DNA of 15,997 nucleotides from Bacteroidota bacterium (GCA_023415275.1 JAEZLJ010000098.1:1-15997), one strand, 5' to 3'. Positions 6,388-14,741 are shown, numbered from the stretch's first letter. Numbers and translations are program-made. The notes: a model not told the origin generated them from the letters alone.

Positions 6388-7332
6388 TTATTTATTCATC
6401 ATTTGCTTAGCTTCAATGCTAAGGGTAGCGTGAGGCACTGCACGAAGGCGCGCCTTGTCGATCAGTTTACCTGTTACACGGCAAATGCCATACGTTTTGT
6501 TCTCTATACGCATCATAGCTTTTTCCAGGTGGTCAATGAATTGGATCTGCCTGCTGGCCATCTGGCTCAGCTGCTCCCTTTCCATGCTCATGCTTCCATC
6601 TTCCATGGTCATATAACGACCATCTTCCATATCGCCACCCTCATCCTTGCGGGTGATCAATCCTTGTAAATAGGCTAGCTCTTTCTTGGCTGTTTCCAGT
6701 TTTCTTCCAATAAGCTCCCTGAATTCCATTAATTCTGCATCTGAATACCTCATACTGGGACCTGTTTGTTCTTTTTGTTGTGAATCCAATACCGATTTTG
6801 TAAAATCAGGTTCGTATTTAACAGCCTTTGTAGTTGATGTTTTAGGAATCACCACCTTGGTGGGTTTCGGTGCTTCCTTTTTTGGTGCTTGTTGCAAAGG
6901 TTTAATAGCTGGCTTTACTTCCTGGTGCGTGGGCGCTGTAACGGCCGGCTTTTTCACCGGTTCTACATGCTTGGCTGGCGCAGCTTTGGTGGGGGCTTGC
7001 GCCGCTTTTTTGGCAGGAACTTCGGCTTTTTTAGCTGCTACCGGGGCTGGCTTTTTAGCCGGCGCCTTAGGTGCTGCTTTTGCTGGCGCTTTCACGCCTT
7101 TTTTAGGGGCTGCTTCTTTAACAGCTGCTTTTTTAGGTGCCGGGGCAGCCTTTTTGGGTGCCGCTTTTTTAGGAGCCACCTTAGCGGCCGCTTTCTTTGG
7201 CGCAGCCTTTACAGCAGTTTTGGCAGATGGTTTAGCTACCGGGCGGGCAGCAGTTTTTGTTGGTTTTGCTGCTTTCACAGCTTTCCCGCCATTAGCGCGG
7301 GCAGGTTTTGACGCTTGCTTTTTAGTAGCCAT
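6388..7332 (-). CDS. DksA/TraR-like regulator with histone H1-like N-terminal tail
   Basis: This 314-residue protein has two clearly different parts. Residues 1-170 are a low-complexity Lys/Ala/Pro tail with repeated KKAAPKK-type units, resembling bacterial histone H1-like tails that bind DNA or RNA. Residues about 195-314 match the TraR/DksA fold: a helical hairpin (SDAELMEFRELIGRKLETAKKEL, then MASRQIQFIDHLEKAMMRIE) followed by YGICRVTGKLIDKARLRAVP (281-300). In E. coli DksA four cysteines bind zinc here. The equivalents are C284, T287, S305 and A308, so zinc binding is almost certainly lost. No clear DxxDxA coiled-coil tip motif is seen. It lies seven bases after ileS, with which it is surely co-transcribed, and ends at a strong terminator. 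It could act on RNA polymerase as DksA does, on the nucleoid, or both; this is inference. Confidence 0.85.
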   Translation of the reverse strand: MATKKQASKPARANGGKAVKAAKPTKTAARPVAKPSAKTAVKAAPKKAAAKVAPKKAAPKKAAPAPKKAAVKEAAPKKGVKAPAKAAPKAPAKKPAPVAAKKAEVPAKKAAQAPTKAAPAKHVEPVKKPAVTAPTHQEVKPAIKPLQQAPKKEAPKPTKVVIPKTSTTKAVKYEPDFTKSVLDSQQKEQTGPSMRYSDAELMEFRELIGRKLETAKKELAYLQGLITRKDEGGDMEDGRYMTMEDGSMSMEREQLSQMASRQIQFIDHLEKAMMRIENKTYGICRVTGKLIDKARLRAVPHATLSIEAKQMMNK

Positions 7333-7339
7333 ACAATTA

Positions 7340-10300
7340 TTACCCCTTTTTTAAGACGATGACCTTCAATGGGTTGTCATTAACCTCTATTTCAGTGCCC
7401 TCATCAATTTGTGATGTAAACTCCAGCCTATCTGCCAGAATTTCGGCGCAAATATAGTTATTATACTTAGCTAAAGATGAAGAGATACCATTATTGGCAG
7501 CTACTTTTACCTCGATCCGGTCCGTAACATCAAAGCCACTGTCCTTCCTTATTTTTTGAATCCGGTTCACGAATTCACGGGCATCTCCTTCCTGTATTAA
7601 TTCAGGTGTGATATTTATATCTAATGCAACCGTTAGTGGTCCTTTACTTGCTACTGTCCAGCCTGGAATATCCTCGCTGCTGATCTCTACTTCGCTTAAA
7701 GCCAGCTCAACGAACTCATCATTGCCAACAGGGATTGAATATCTGCCTTCTTTTTCAAATAAAGAAATTTCGTGCTGGGAAAAATTTGAAAGAGCATTAT
7801 TTACCGCTTTCATCAATGGCCCCAACTTCTTGCCCAGTGCGCTGAAATTAGGCTTGATCTTCTTTTTAATGAACCCTTCCGTGTCCGATAAATATTCCAG
7901 CTCTTTAATATTCACTTCTGCATTAATAAGATCTTCTACCCTTTGCAATTGTTGTTCCATCAACGGGTTCAGCACTGGAATCAAGGCCCTTTGCAATGGC
8001 TGGCGCACTTTGATATTAGCTTTTTTACGAAGCGACAGTATCAAAGAAGATGCATCCTGGGCCAGTGCCATTCTTTCTTCCAATAACACATCTATATATT
8101 CTTCTTTTGCCGTCGGGAAAAGAATGTGATGTACCGAAGCCTCTTTATGCTTTTGGGTTACTGCATTCAGGTTAATGAACAGCTCATCGCTGAAGAAAGG
8201 AGATATCGGTGCCATCAGGCGTACTACCGTTTCCAGGCATTCATAAAGTGTCTGGTAGGCAGCAATCTTGTCCTGCTCATACTCACCCTTCCAGAACCGG
8301 CGGCGGCACAGGCGCACATACCAGTTGCTAAGATGCTCATCCACAAAGTCTTCTACCAGGCGGCCAGCTTGTGTGGGCTCATATTCATTAAAGGCGGCAG
8401 TCACCTTTTTGATCAATGTCTGCAAGGAAGAAAGGATCCACCGGTCTATCTCCGGCCTTTCTTCTACTGGTATGTAGGCTTCTTTGAAGCTAAACCCGTC
8501 CACATTGGCATACAGGGCAAAAAACTGGTAGGTATTATATAAGGTACCAAAGAATTTGCGCTGCACTTCCTTAATACCCTCCAGGTCAAACTTCAGGTTG
8601 TCCCATGGCGAGGCATTGGTGATGAGGTACCACCGTGTGGCATCTGCTCCAAACTGTTCAATGGTTTGGAATGGGTCCACCACGTTGCCAAGGCGCTTAC
8701 TCATTTTATTGCCGTTCTTATCCAGCACCAGGCCATTGGAAACACAGGTTTTGTAGGCCACACTGTCAAAAAGCATCACACCCAGGGCATGAAGGGTATA
8801 AAACCAGCCGCGGGTTTGATCCACACCTTCAGCTATAAAATCGGCAGGGAAGTTTTCCCTGAAAGTTTCTTTATTCTCAAAAGGAAAATGCCATTGGGCA
8901 TAAGGCATAGCGCCACTGTCAAACCACACATCTATCAGGTCAGGCTCTCTATGCATGGGCTTGCCTGAGTCTGAAACCAGTACCACCTCATCCACATAAG
9001 GCTTATGCAGGTCAAGGATGCCATCATGGAGATAATGTGTATTCACATCACCGCCCAATACCTGGCTGGCCTTTTTGATCTCGGCATTCAGCTCATCGAT
9101 AGACCCTATGCATTTTTCTTCTGACCCGTCCTCTGTTCTCCAGATAGGCAATGGAGTGCCCCAATAACGGCTGCGACTCAGGTTCCAGTCCACCATGTTC
9201 TCCAGCCAGTTTCCGAAACGGCCTGTCCCGGTAGATTCGGGTTTCCAGTTAATGGTCTTATTCAGTTCCACCATCCTGTCGCGCTTCGCCGTGGTCCTGA
9301 TAAACCAGGCATCCAACGGGTAATAAACCACAGGCTTATCCGTGCGCCAGCAATGTGGGTAACTGTGCTCGTATTTCTCTACTTTAAAAGCCCTGTTCTC
9401 TTTCTTCAGCTTCACAGAGATGTCCACATTGACATCCACGTAGTTAGGCTCGTTCTTGTAATCTTTTATAAAGCGGTGGGAAAACTCACCCAATCCATCC
9501 ACAAACTTGCCTTCCCTATCCACCAGGGTCAGTATACCTATATTATATTTCTTACCTACTTTATAGTCGTCCGCACCAAAGGCCGGGGCGGTATGCACAA
9601 TACCGGTACCGTCTTCCGTAGTCACAAAATCTCCCAGTAATACCCTGAATGGCTGGGCATCGGGGGTGATAGCCCTTATAGCTTCCAATGAATTGGCTTC
9701 ATATGGCAACAGGCGCTCATATTCAATACCTTCCAGGTCTTTTCCTTTGCAGCTGGCAATTATCTGCCATGGAAGTAGCTTTTGCTCGGCAGAATAACCT
9801 TCAAAATCACCATTTTCGCCTTCAGGCTTGAAATACCTGTTTACCAGCGACTGGGCTAGAACCACGTTGACCGGCAAATGAGTATAAGGATTAAAGGTCT
9901 TTACCAACACGTAGTCAATGTTAGGTCCTACGGTCAATCCCAGGTTGCTAGGAAGCGTCCAGGGTGTGGTGGTCCAGGCCAGGAAGAATACCTGGTCATT
10001 ACCCGCTGCATCAAACAAAAACTTTGATTTAGCTGATTCAACTACCTTGAACATGGCCACGGCACTGGTATCTTTCACATTGCGATAGGTTCCCGGCTGG
10101 TTCAGCTCGTGGGAACTCAACCCCGTTCCGGCAGCCGGCGAATAAGGCTGGATGGAAACGCTTTTATACAGTAGGCCTTTGTTGTACAATTCTTTCAGGC
10201 ACCACCAAAGCGATTCTATATATTCATTGGTAAAGGTTACATACGGATGCTCCAGGTCCACCCAGTAGCCCATTTTAGTGGTCAGGTCATCCCATTTGTC

Positions 10301-10690
10301 CTTATAGCGCAATACAGCTTCGCGGCACTTCTGGTTGTATTCGGCCACCGATATTTTCTTACCTATATCTTCCTTGGTAATGCCCAATTCCTTTTCCACC
10401 CCCAGTTCAATAGGTAATCCATGGGTATCCCAGCCGCCCTTGCGCTGCACCTTAAAGCCCTGCATGGTCTTATAGCGGCACACCAAATCCTTCAGCGTAC
10501 GTGAGATAACGTGGTGAATACCAGGCATTCCATTGGCACTGGGCGGTCCTTCGTAGAACACGAATGGCTCGGCACCTTCTCTTACTTCTATACTTTTTTT
10601 AAATGCATTTTCCCGTTCCCACCGTTGCAAGACTTCTTTTTCAATAGCGGGTAAATTCAGGTGTTTGAACTCTTTATATCGATTGGCCAT
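7340..10690 (-). CDS. ileS: Isoleucyl-tRNA synthetase, type-2 (eukaryote-like)
   Basis: This 1116-residue class I synthetase charges tRNA-Ile. The ATG at 10688-10690 is preferred over a TTG at 10828 because GAGGAG lies seven bases before it, a TACCTTTG box lies about 35 bases upstream, and MANRYKEFKHLNLP is the expected N-terminus. GPPSANGMPGIHH (48-60) holds the first ATP-binding motif as GIHH rather than HIGH. KMSKR is at 662-666. The CP1 editing domain shows WTTTPWTLPSN (239-249) and GTGIVHTAPAFGADDY (361-376), with the conserved D374. The long C-terminal part with PNFSALGKKLG (947-957) is typical of type-2 IleRS. A DksA-like gene follows after seven bases. The enzyme is essential, with no second copy in the window. 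Confidence 0.96.
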   Translation of the reverse strand: MANRYKEFKHLNLPAIEKEVLQRWERENAFKKSIEVREGAEPFVFYEGPPSANGMPGIHHVISRTLKDLVCRYKTMQGFKVQRKGGWDTHGLPIELGVEKELGITKEDIGKKISVAEYNQKCREAVLRYKDKWDDLTTKMGYWVDLEHPYVTFTNEYIESLWWCLKELYNKGLLYKSVSIQPYSPAAGTGLSSHELNQPGTYRNVKDTSAVAMFKVVESAKSKFLFDAAGNDQVFFLAWTTTPWTLPSNLGLTVGPNIDYVLVKTFNPYTHLPVNVVLAQSLVNRYFKPEGENGDFEGYSAEQKLLPWQIIASCKGKDLEGIEYERLLPYEANSLEAIRAITPDAQPFRVLLGDFVTTEDGTGIVHTAPAFGADDYKVGKKYNIGILTLVDREGKFVDGLGEFSHRFIKDYKNEPNYVDVNVDISVKLKKENRAFKVEKYEHSYPHCWRTDKPVVYYPLDAWFIRTTAKRDRMVELNKTINWKPESTGTGRFGNWLENMVDWNLSRSRYWGTPLPIWRTEDGSEEKCIGSIDELNAEIKKASQVLGGDVNTHYLHDGILDLHKPYVDEVVLVSDSGKPMHREPDLIDVWFDSGAMPYAQWHFPFENKETFRENFPADFIAEGVDQTRGWFYTLHALGVMLFDSVAYKTCVSNGLVLDKNGNKMSKRLGNVVDPFQTIEQFGADATRWYLITNASPWDNLKFDLEGIKEVQRKFFGTLYNTYQFFALYANVDGFSFKEAYIPVEERPEIDRWILSSLQTLIKKVTAAFNEYEPTQAGRLVEDFVDEHLSNWYVRLCRRRFWKGEYEQDKIAAYQTLYECLETVVRLMAPISPFFSDELFINLNAVTQKHKEASVHHILFPTAKEEYIDVLLEERMALAQDASSLILSLRKKANIKVRQPLQRALIPVLNPLMEQQLQRVEDLINAEVNIKELEYLSDTEGFIKKKIKPNFSALGKKLGPLMKAVNNALSNFSQHEISLFEKEGRYSIPVGNDEFVELALSEVEISSEDIPGWTVASKGPLTVALDINITPELIQEGDAREFVNRIQKIRKDSGFDVTDRIEVKVAANNGISSSLAKYNNYICAEILADRLEFTSQIDEGTEIEVNDNPLKVIVLKKG

Positions 10691-10697
10691 AAGGGGG

Positions 10698-10703
10698 CTC
10701 CTC
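10698..10703 (-). promoter_or_regulatory. Ribosome binding site fixing the ileS start
   Basis: GAGGAG on the minus strand, seven bases before the ATG at 10690. Strong Shine-Dalgarno sites are uncommon in this lineage, so it supports this start over the upstream TTG. Confidence 0.6.
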
Positions 10704-10724
10704 AACTTAATTTGAAAATGGCTG

Positions 10725-10732
10725 CAAAGGTA
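10725..10732 (-). promoter_or_regulatory. Probable -7 box of the ileS operon promoter
   Basis: TACCTTTG on the minus strand is an exact match to TAnnTTTG and leaves a leader of roughly 28-30 bases. No TTG was found at the normal -33 spacing. Confidence 0.5.
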
Positions 10733-10836
10733 TGAAAATATAGCCCTATAGGATAAGGCCAATTCTGTGACATTAAACACCCCAGCCATTACCCGGTGAA
10801 TGAGAAAACGGATATTTCTTGCTGTCAACCTGCCAG

Positions 10837-10959
10837 CCTTCCCCCTACCTTAGCCCTATCAACGTCCTATCAACAGTATAGCTACGGTATAGATACTGCG
10901 TGATGATCACGCAGTATCTATACCGTAAATAGGGAGTTAGTAGGGCGTAGGTAGGAAGG
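10837..10959. repeat. Inverted-repeat element with perfect 45-base palindromic core and 11-base periodicity
   Basis: The core at 10883-10927 has two perfect 22-base arms around a single central G (10905). The arms read TACGGTATAGATACTGCGTG plus AT, and its exact complement. Outside the core the inverted symmetry continues imperfectly to CCTTCC (10837-10842) and GGAAGG (10954-10959). The left arm is a series of 11-base units beginning TA at 10846, 10857, 10868, 10879 and 10890. The right arm has TAGG ending at 10933, 10944 and 10955. It lies between two divergent starts, so it is not a terminator for either gene. It may be a MITE- or REP-like repeat or a regulatory cruciform. Confidence 0.85.
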
Positions 10960-11071
10960 AACCTGGGCTTAACCCGCTTTATCCTGAAAGGAATATACCA
11001 GGAGCCCTTATGGGAAGATGTAAGAAAACTGCCCTAATGGCAGAGCTTGTTGAAAAGAGGAATGGATCATT

Positions 11072-11140
11072 GTAGCGTTTTTCTTCATCCTGTAGAGTTT
11101 TTCCGCATTCGTAACTCAAATTCCCGATAGCGTTTCTTTA
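11072..11140 (+). repeat. Three TAG-n-GTTT direct repeats upstream of the TonB receptor
   Basis: GTAGCGTTTTTC (11072-11083) and GTAGAGTTTTTC (11092-11103) differ at one base and are 20 bases apart start to start. A third, looser copy TAGCGTTTCTTT begins at 11128. They may be operator sites for the receptor gene starting at 11182; this is inference. Confidence 0.35.
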
Positions 11141-11181
11141 AAAAAGGACTTCTGAGTCTCTTTGCAACAAATTGATCAACT

Positions 11182-13641
11182 GTGAGGCATTCTTTAGTAT
11201 TTATATTCCTGTTCATAAGCTTAATGGGATTCGGCCAAAGAGATATGGCATTGTTAAACAATAACTTACCTACTATACCTGAGTTACCTACCGGTGTTAT
11301 TTCAGGCCTGGTGACCACAGCCGACCAACAGCCGGCGGCTTTTGTGACCATTGCTGTAAAAGGCGCACATAAATTTACCACTACGGACGAGCAGGGGCGT
11401 TTTCAACTGAGCGTGCGGGAGGGCATACATATTCTTGAGATCTCCCTGGTGGGTCAACTGACCCAGGAAAAGACAGTGGAAGTTAAAAAAGACCAGACCA
11501 CTTCCCTGCTGATAGCTTTGGAGCAAAGTTCAAAGCAACTGGAGCAGGTAACCATTACCGCCCAGAGAACGCAGAATGAAAAGGTAACCACCATTAGCAA
11601 GCTCCCAGTGCCGGTGCGCGACCTTCCCCAGGCTATAACTGTTATAGATAAAAATATACTGGAAAAACAGCAGGTACTGAGCATGAGCGATGCCCTGCAA
11701 AATGTGAATGGCGTTTATATCATGGGAACAACCGGTGGTTACCAGGAAGAAATTGCAGCAAGGGGTTATGCTTTTGGAAACAGCAATACATTTAAGAATG
11801 GGGCAAGGTTCAATAATGGCATCAAACCCGAGCTGAGTGCAGTAGAAAAAATGGAAGTGCTGAAGGGTGGTAATGCTATATTATATGGTAATGTAGGCGC
11901 CGGGGGCATACTGAATATCGTGACGAAAAAGCCCAAATTTGAAAAGGGAGGAGAAATATCCTTCCGGGCAGGAAGCTATTCATTCTACAAACCTTCCATA
12001 GATGTATATGGCCCAATCAATAATGGTGGCCATGTGGCTTACAGGGTGAATGCCAGTTATGAAAATGCAGGAAGCTTTCGCAAAGGGGTGAGTTCTGAAA
12101 GGATCTATATCAACCCCTCGCTGTTGATAAAGGCCGGGGAAAGAACAGAGATCATTGTAGAAGGTGATTATTTGAAAGACAACCGCACACCTGATTATGG
12201 AACGGGTGCCATAAACTACGTCATTGCCAACATTCCACGCGACCGCTTTTTAAATGTGCCCTGGGCCTATAGTAACACGGCTCAGAAAACAGCTACAGGT
12301 ACTATCTCTCATCGAATCAGCAACAAGGTGGGCTTGAGAGGCATTGTATCTTACCAGCAATACAATAATGAATTATATAGCGCCAACCGCCCCAATGCTT
12401 CGGGATCCATGGTGGCAGCCGACGGCACCTGGGCAAGAGGTCTTCAAAAGACAAGGACCGCGGAGCAGTATTATTTCAGTTCTCTCGATCTGAATGCTAA
12501 ACTGAAAACAGGGACCATTCAACATACCTTATTAGCAGGTGCGGATGCAGACAGGTACAGAACGGTAGCTACCACGTTTAAGGCCTATGCCAACCCTGCT
12601 ATCAGTAATAAAAATATTTATGACACCATCAACCTGTTTGATGCGGCAATTGTGAGCAGGGGCGACATTCCTTACCTCCCGGAAAACCTGGTGACTACCT
12701 CTCCAATTGTGCGCTACGGGCTTTATGTGCAGGACCTGGTATCCTTGTTTGACAACCTGAAACTATTGGCGGGCGTTCGCTACTCTTACCAGTTGAACCA
12801 ACGTGCCACAGTTGATACTGTGGCTAAAAATACCTGTGGAAGTATTGCTTCCTTTAGCAATGATGCTTTCAGTCCCAGGTTAGGGATAGTGTATCAACCG
12901 ACTAAAGCCACGTCCCTGTTTGCCAGCTACACCAATTCATTTTCGGTAAACAGTGGGGTAGATATTTACAACCAGGCACTAGCACCTTCTATCATCGATC
13001 AATTTGAGGCCGGCATCAAGAACGATCTTTTCAAAGGTGCATTATCGGTGAACCTGACTGCTTATAGGATCGTGAACAGCAATTTTGCGCAGACCGCTTT
13101 ATTCCTGGCAGATGGCAGCTCTAATAATAACAGCAATATCAAAGAATTATCAGGAGAAACTACCAGCAAGGGTATTGAACTGGATATTCAAACCAGGGTC
13201 ATTAACGGGTTCAAACTTTTGGCAGGTTATAGTTATAACGACATGCGTTATACGGGCGTGAATGGCAACACGGTGAATGGAAATAAAAAGGGCGACAGGC
13301 TGCGTTATAATCCTGCACATACAGCGAACGCCAGCGTGTATTATAACTTCTCAAAAGAGTCTTCTCTTAATGGTTTGTATATAGGTGCGGGTGTATTTTA
13401 TGTAGGAGACCGGCTGGCAGGCAGAAACCCCACCAACAGCCCTACCAATACCAACAAACTGATGCCATTGCCTGATTACATCACTGCCGATCTGCATGCA
13501 GGGTATAGCTATAAGAACATGAATGTGCGTGTGAAGGTCTCTAACCTGTTTGACAAGTTGAGCTACAATGCGCATGATGATAACAGTATCAATCCTATTG
13601 CACCCAGGCAGGTAGTGAGTACATTGGCGTATAAGTTTTAA
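11182..13641 (+). CDS. TonB-dependent siderophore-type outer-membrane receptor
   Basis: This 819-residue outer-membrane receptor probably imports ferric siderophores using TonB energy. A signal peptide covers residues 1-19 (VFIFLFISLMGFGQ). A carboxypeptidase-D-like beta-sandwich follows at about 37-113 (GVISGLVTTADQQPAAFVTI, then GRFQLSVREGIHILEISLVG). EQVTITAQ (121-128) is the likely TonB box. The plug domain runs about 138-250, with LPQAITVIDKNILEKQ, MSDALQNVNGVYI, IAARGYAFGN and the conserved GGNAILYGNVGAGGILNIVTKKP. The 22-strand barrel fills the rest and ends in the expected aromatic residue (AYKF). LPQAITVID and NIVTKKP are typical of the FhuA/FoxA-like siderophore subgroup. The start is GTG at 11182, the only good start after an in-frame stop at 11173. 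The specific ligand is unknown and no siderophore genes are adjacent. Confidence 0.92.
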   Translation: MRHSLVFIFLFISLMGFGQRDMALLNNNLPTIPELPTGVISGLVTTADQQPAAFVTIAVKGAHKFTTTDEQGRFQLSVREGIHILEISLVGQLTQEKTVEVKKDQTTSLLIALEQSSKQLEQVTITAQRTQNEKVTTISKLPVPVRDLPQAITVIDKNILEKQQVLSMSDALQNVNGVYIMGTTGGYQEEIAARGYAFGNSNTFKNGARFNNGIKPELSAVEKMEVLKGGNAILYGNVGAGGILNIVTKKPKFEKGGEISFRAGSYSFYKPSIDVYGPINNGGHVAYRVNASYENAGSFRKGVSSERIYINPSLLIKAGERTEIIVEGDYLKDNRTPDYGTGAINYVIANIPRDRFLNVPWAYSNTAQKTATGTISHRISNKVGLRGIVSYQQYNNELYSANRPNASGSMVAADGTWARGLQKTRTAEQYYFSSLDLNAKLKTGTIQHTLLAGADADRYRTVATTFKAYANPAISNKNIYDTINLFDAAIVSRGDIPYLPENLVTTSPIVRYGLYVQDLVSLFDNLKLLAGVRYSYQLNQRATVDTVAKNTCGSIASFSNDAFSPRLGIVYQPTKATSLFASYTNSFSVNSGVDIYNQALAPSIIDQFEAGIKNDLFKGALSVNLTAYRIVNSNFAQTALFLADGSSNNNSNIKELSGETTSKGIELDIQTRVINGFKLLAGYSYNDMRYTGVNGNTVNGNKKGDRLRYNPAHTANASVYYNFSKESSLNGLYIGAGVFYVGDRLAGRNPTNSPTNTNKLMPLPDYITADLHAGYSYKNMNVRVKVSNLFDKLSYNAHDDNSINPIAPRQVVSTLAYKF

Positions 13642-13721
13642 TGAGGACAGGCAGATTTGCGCTATAAGGGTTAATCCGCGTTTATTTTTTCATCTGCTTC
13701 ATTTACAAGAGATATCTCATA

Positions 13722-13752
13722 TTGTCGTGGTTAAAAAAACAGCATATATTAG
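13722..13752 (+). promoter_or_regulatory. Candidate promoter just upstream of the HEPN cassette
   Basis: TTG (13722-13724) is followed by 20 bases and TATATTAG (13745-13752), one mismatch from TAnnTTTG. It would start transcription about 10 bases before the GTTAGC boundary and drive the gene at 13797. This placement resembles the fixed promoter of an integron, but is inferred from consensus only. Confidence 0.35.
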
Positions 13753-13764
13753 CACAAATACTAA

Positions 13765-13778
13765 CTGTTAGCAGCGAC
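13765..13778 (+). repeat. Left boundary site of the putative cassette (GTTAGC type)
   Basis: CTGTTAGCAGCGAC is an inverted copy, 13 of 14 bases, of the sequence at 14747-14760 just after the HEPN-like gene. It lies 18 bases before that gene's ATG. The core GTTAGC (13768-13773) resembles the integron GTTRRRY recombination core with one base off. A local CTAAC-T-GTTAG palindrome spans 13761-13771. Confidence 0.6.
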
Positions 13779-13796
13779 ATAAGTACCACTCAATAG

Positions 13797-14741
13797 ATGG
13801 GAGTTACAAGTATAAACTATTTGCCACCTGCAGTTACTAAAAAGCAGGTTCTAGATTTCCTTAAAGTTTTAGGCTTCAAGGTCATTTATAAGACACATTT
13901 CCAGCACCATGACGAAAACAATCTCGAGCGAATCACTCCTGTTGTAGCAGATATTACGAAACATGGTAGTGATTCACTACAAGTTGAATTGACTACAACA
14001 ATTTGGAGAAGCGTTTATGACCATGATATTCACAACTTCGCTATCAAGCAAATAAAATTAAGATTTGGCGGAAGCTTTATTACTCCAAGTGGACGAAATA
14101 GATATTTGGTTTATGATGATTGTGAAAGACGGAAAGCAGAGGCAGCATGTTACTTAGCCTACTTTCATTTTTCAAATAATTTGAGCAGAATAAATTATTA
14201 CTTACAAACGTTGAAAACCCATTTTGCTGATTTCAAAATTAGAAAAGACGACTTCTTTCATCCTGCATCAACCCATACCACTATCGGTTTGCCGTTCTTA
14301 ATATCAATTATAGAAGATTATTTGAGAAGCACTTACATCGGTCTTCTAACATACTGCGAAAAGAAGAAGGATATTTTTAAGTCAGCTAAAATTTCGACCG
14401 AGGCACTATATGAGGTTACAATTAATGAAACTACAATCGAAAAAGTAATTGCTCATTCCAAATCCTTTCAAAGCGTTACTCACATAAATCAAAGCTTTAA
14501 AGAGCTGGATTCTAAAATAAATTTTATCGACCTTTTAAACAGAAATAACCCTAAAGCGAAATATTTAGAGAAACTAACGGAAATAATATCGCTTAGACAT
14601 AAAATAATTCATGAAGCAATTAAAATTGAAAATTACGTTCCAGACCATTTTCAATATCACATCGAGTTAATTACAGATATCGTTGAGATTTTCTATTCTC
14701 ACCTCAGAAAGATTTATAATTGGCAAGACGTAGATTTATAG
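13797..14741 (+). CDS. HEPN-like domain protein in a putative gene cassette
   Basis: This 314-residue soluble protein has no signal peptide or membrane segment. The C-terminal helical part holds LTEIISLRHKIIHEAI (260-275). R267 and H272 fit the R-x4-6-H motif of HEPN ribonucleases, which cut RNA in many defence and toxin-antitoxin systems. The N-terminal 200 residues are not recognised: an alpha/beta start (TKKQVLDFLKVLGFKVIYKT), then a charged region with YDDCERRKAEA near 106-116, then a helical part (LPFLISIIEDYLRSTYIGLL, 165-184). The gene is visibly more AT-rich than its neighbours, suggesting transfer. The ATG lies 23 bases after a GTTAGC core and the stop 11 bases before a GCTAAC core, the compact layout of an integron cassette. 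A role in defence or RNA cleavage is inference from the motif and context. Confidence 0.65.
   Translation: MGVTSINYLPPAVTKKQVLDFLKVLGFKVIYKTHFQHHDENNLERITPVVADITKHGSDSLQVELTTTIWRSVYDHDIHNFAIKQIKLRFGGSFITPSGRNRYLVYDDCERRKAEAACYLAYFHFSNNLSRINYYLQTLKTHFADFKIRKDDFFHPASTHTTIGLPFLISIIEDYLRSTYIGLLTYCEKKKDIFKSAKISTEALYEVTINETTIEKVIAHSKSFQSVTHINQSFKELDSKINFIDLLNRNNPKAKYLEKLTEIISLRHKIIHEAIKIENYVPDHFQYHIELITDIVEIFYSHLRKIYNWQDVDL

Larger units (their letters stand above)
10691..11181. other. Divergent intergenic region with palindromic repeat element
   Basis: This 491-base gap lies between the starts of ileS (minus) and the TonB receptor gene (plus). It contains the ileS promoter box near 10725, the large inverted repeat at 10837-10959, a small hairpin CTGCC-CTAAT-GGCAG at 11029-11043, and three TAG-n-GTTT direct repeats at 11072-11140. 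No clear Fur box, open frame or RNA gene was recognised. Confidence 0.6.

Noticed and set aside
6686..7354. Long Ala/Gly/Phe-rich open frames on the plus strand opposite the DksA-like gene
   Set aside because: They are the antisense of the Lys/Ala/Pro codon repeats, have biased composition and match no family.
10691..10828. Upstream 46-codon extension of ileS from a TTG at 10828
   Set aside because: The added residues have no synthetase character, and they lie upstream of a good promoter box and Shine-Dalgarno site that favour the ATG at 10690.
13651..13697. GCAGAT/ATCTGC inverted repeat after the TonB receptor gene
   Set aside because: Six-base arms with a 35-base loop are expected by chance; no terminator was called.
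13709..13718. GAGATATCTC palindrome
   Set aside because: A ten-base palindrome in AT-rich sequence is common, and no partner or function is visible.
13722..13778. Full attC-like palindrome at the left boundary
   Set aside because: Only the GTTAGC core and a short CTAAC-T-GTTAG palindrome are present. The long arms seen at the right boundary have no counterpart here, so it is treated as a simple insertion point.
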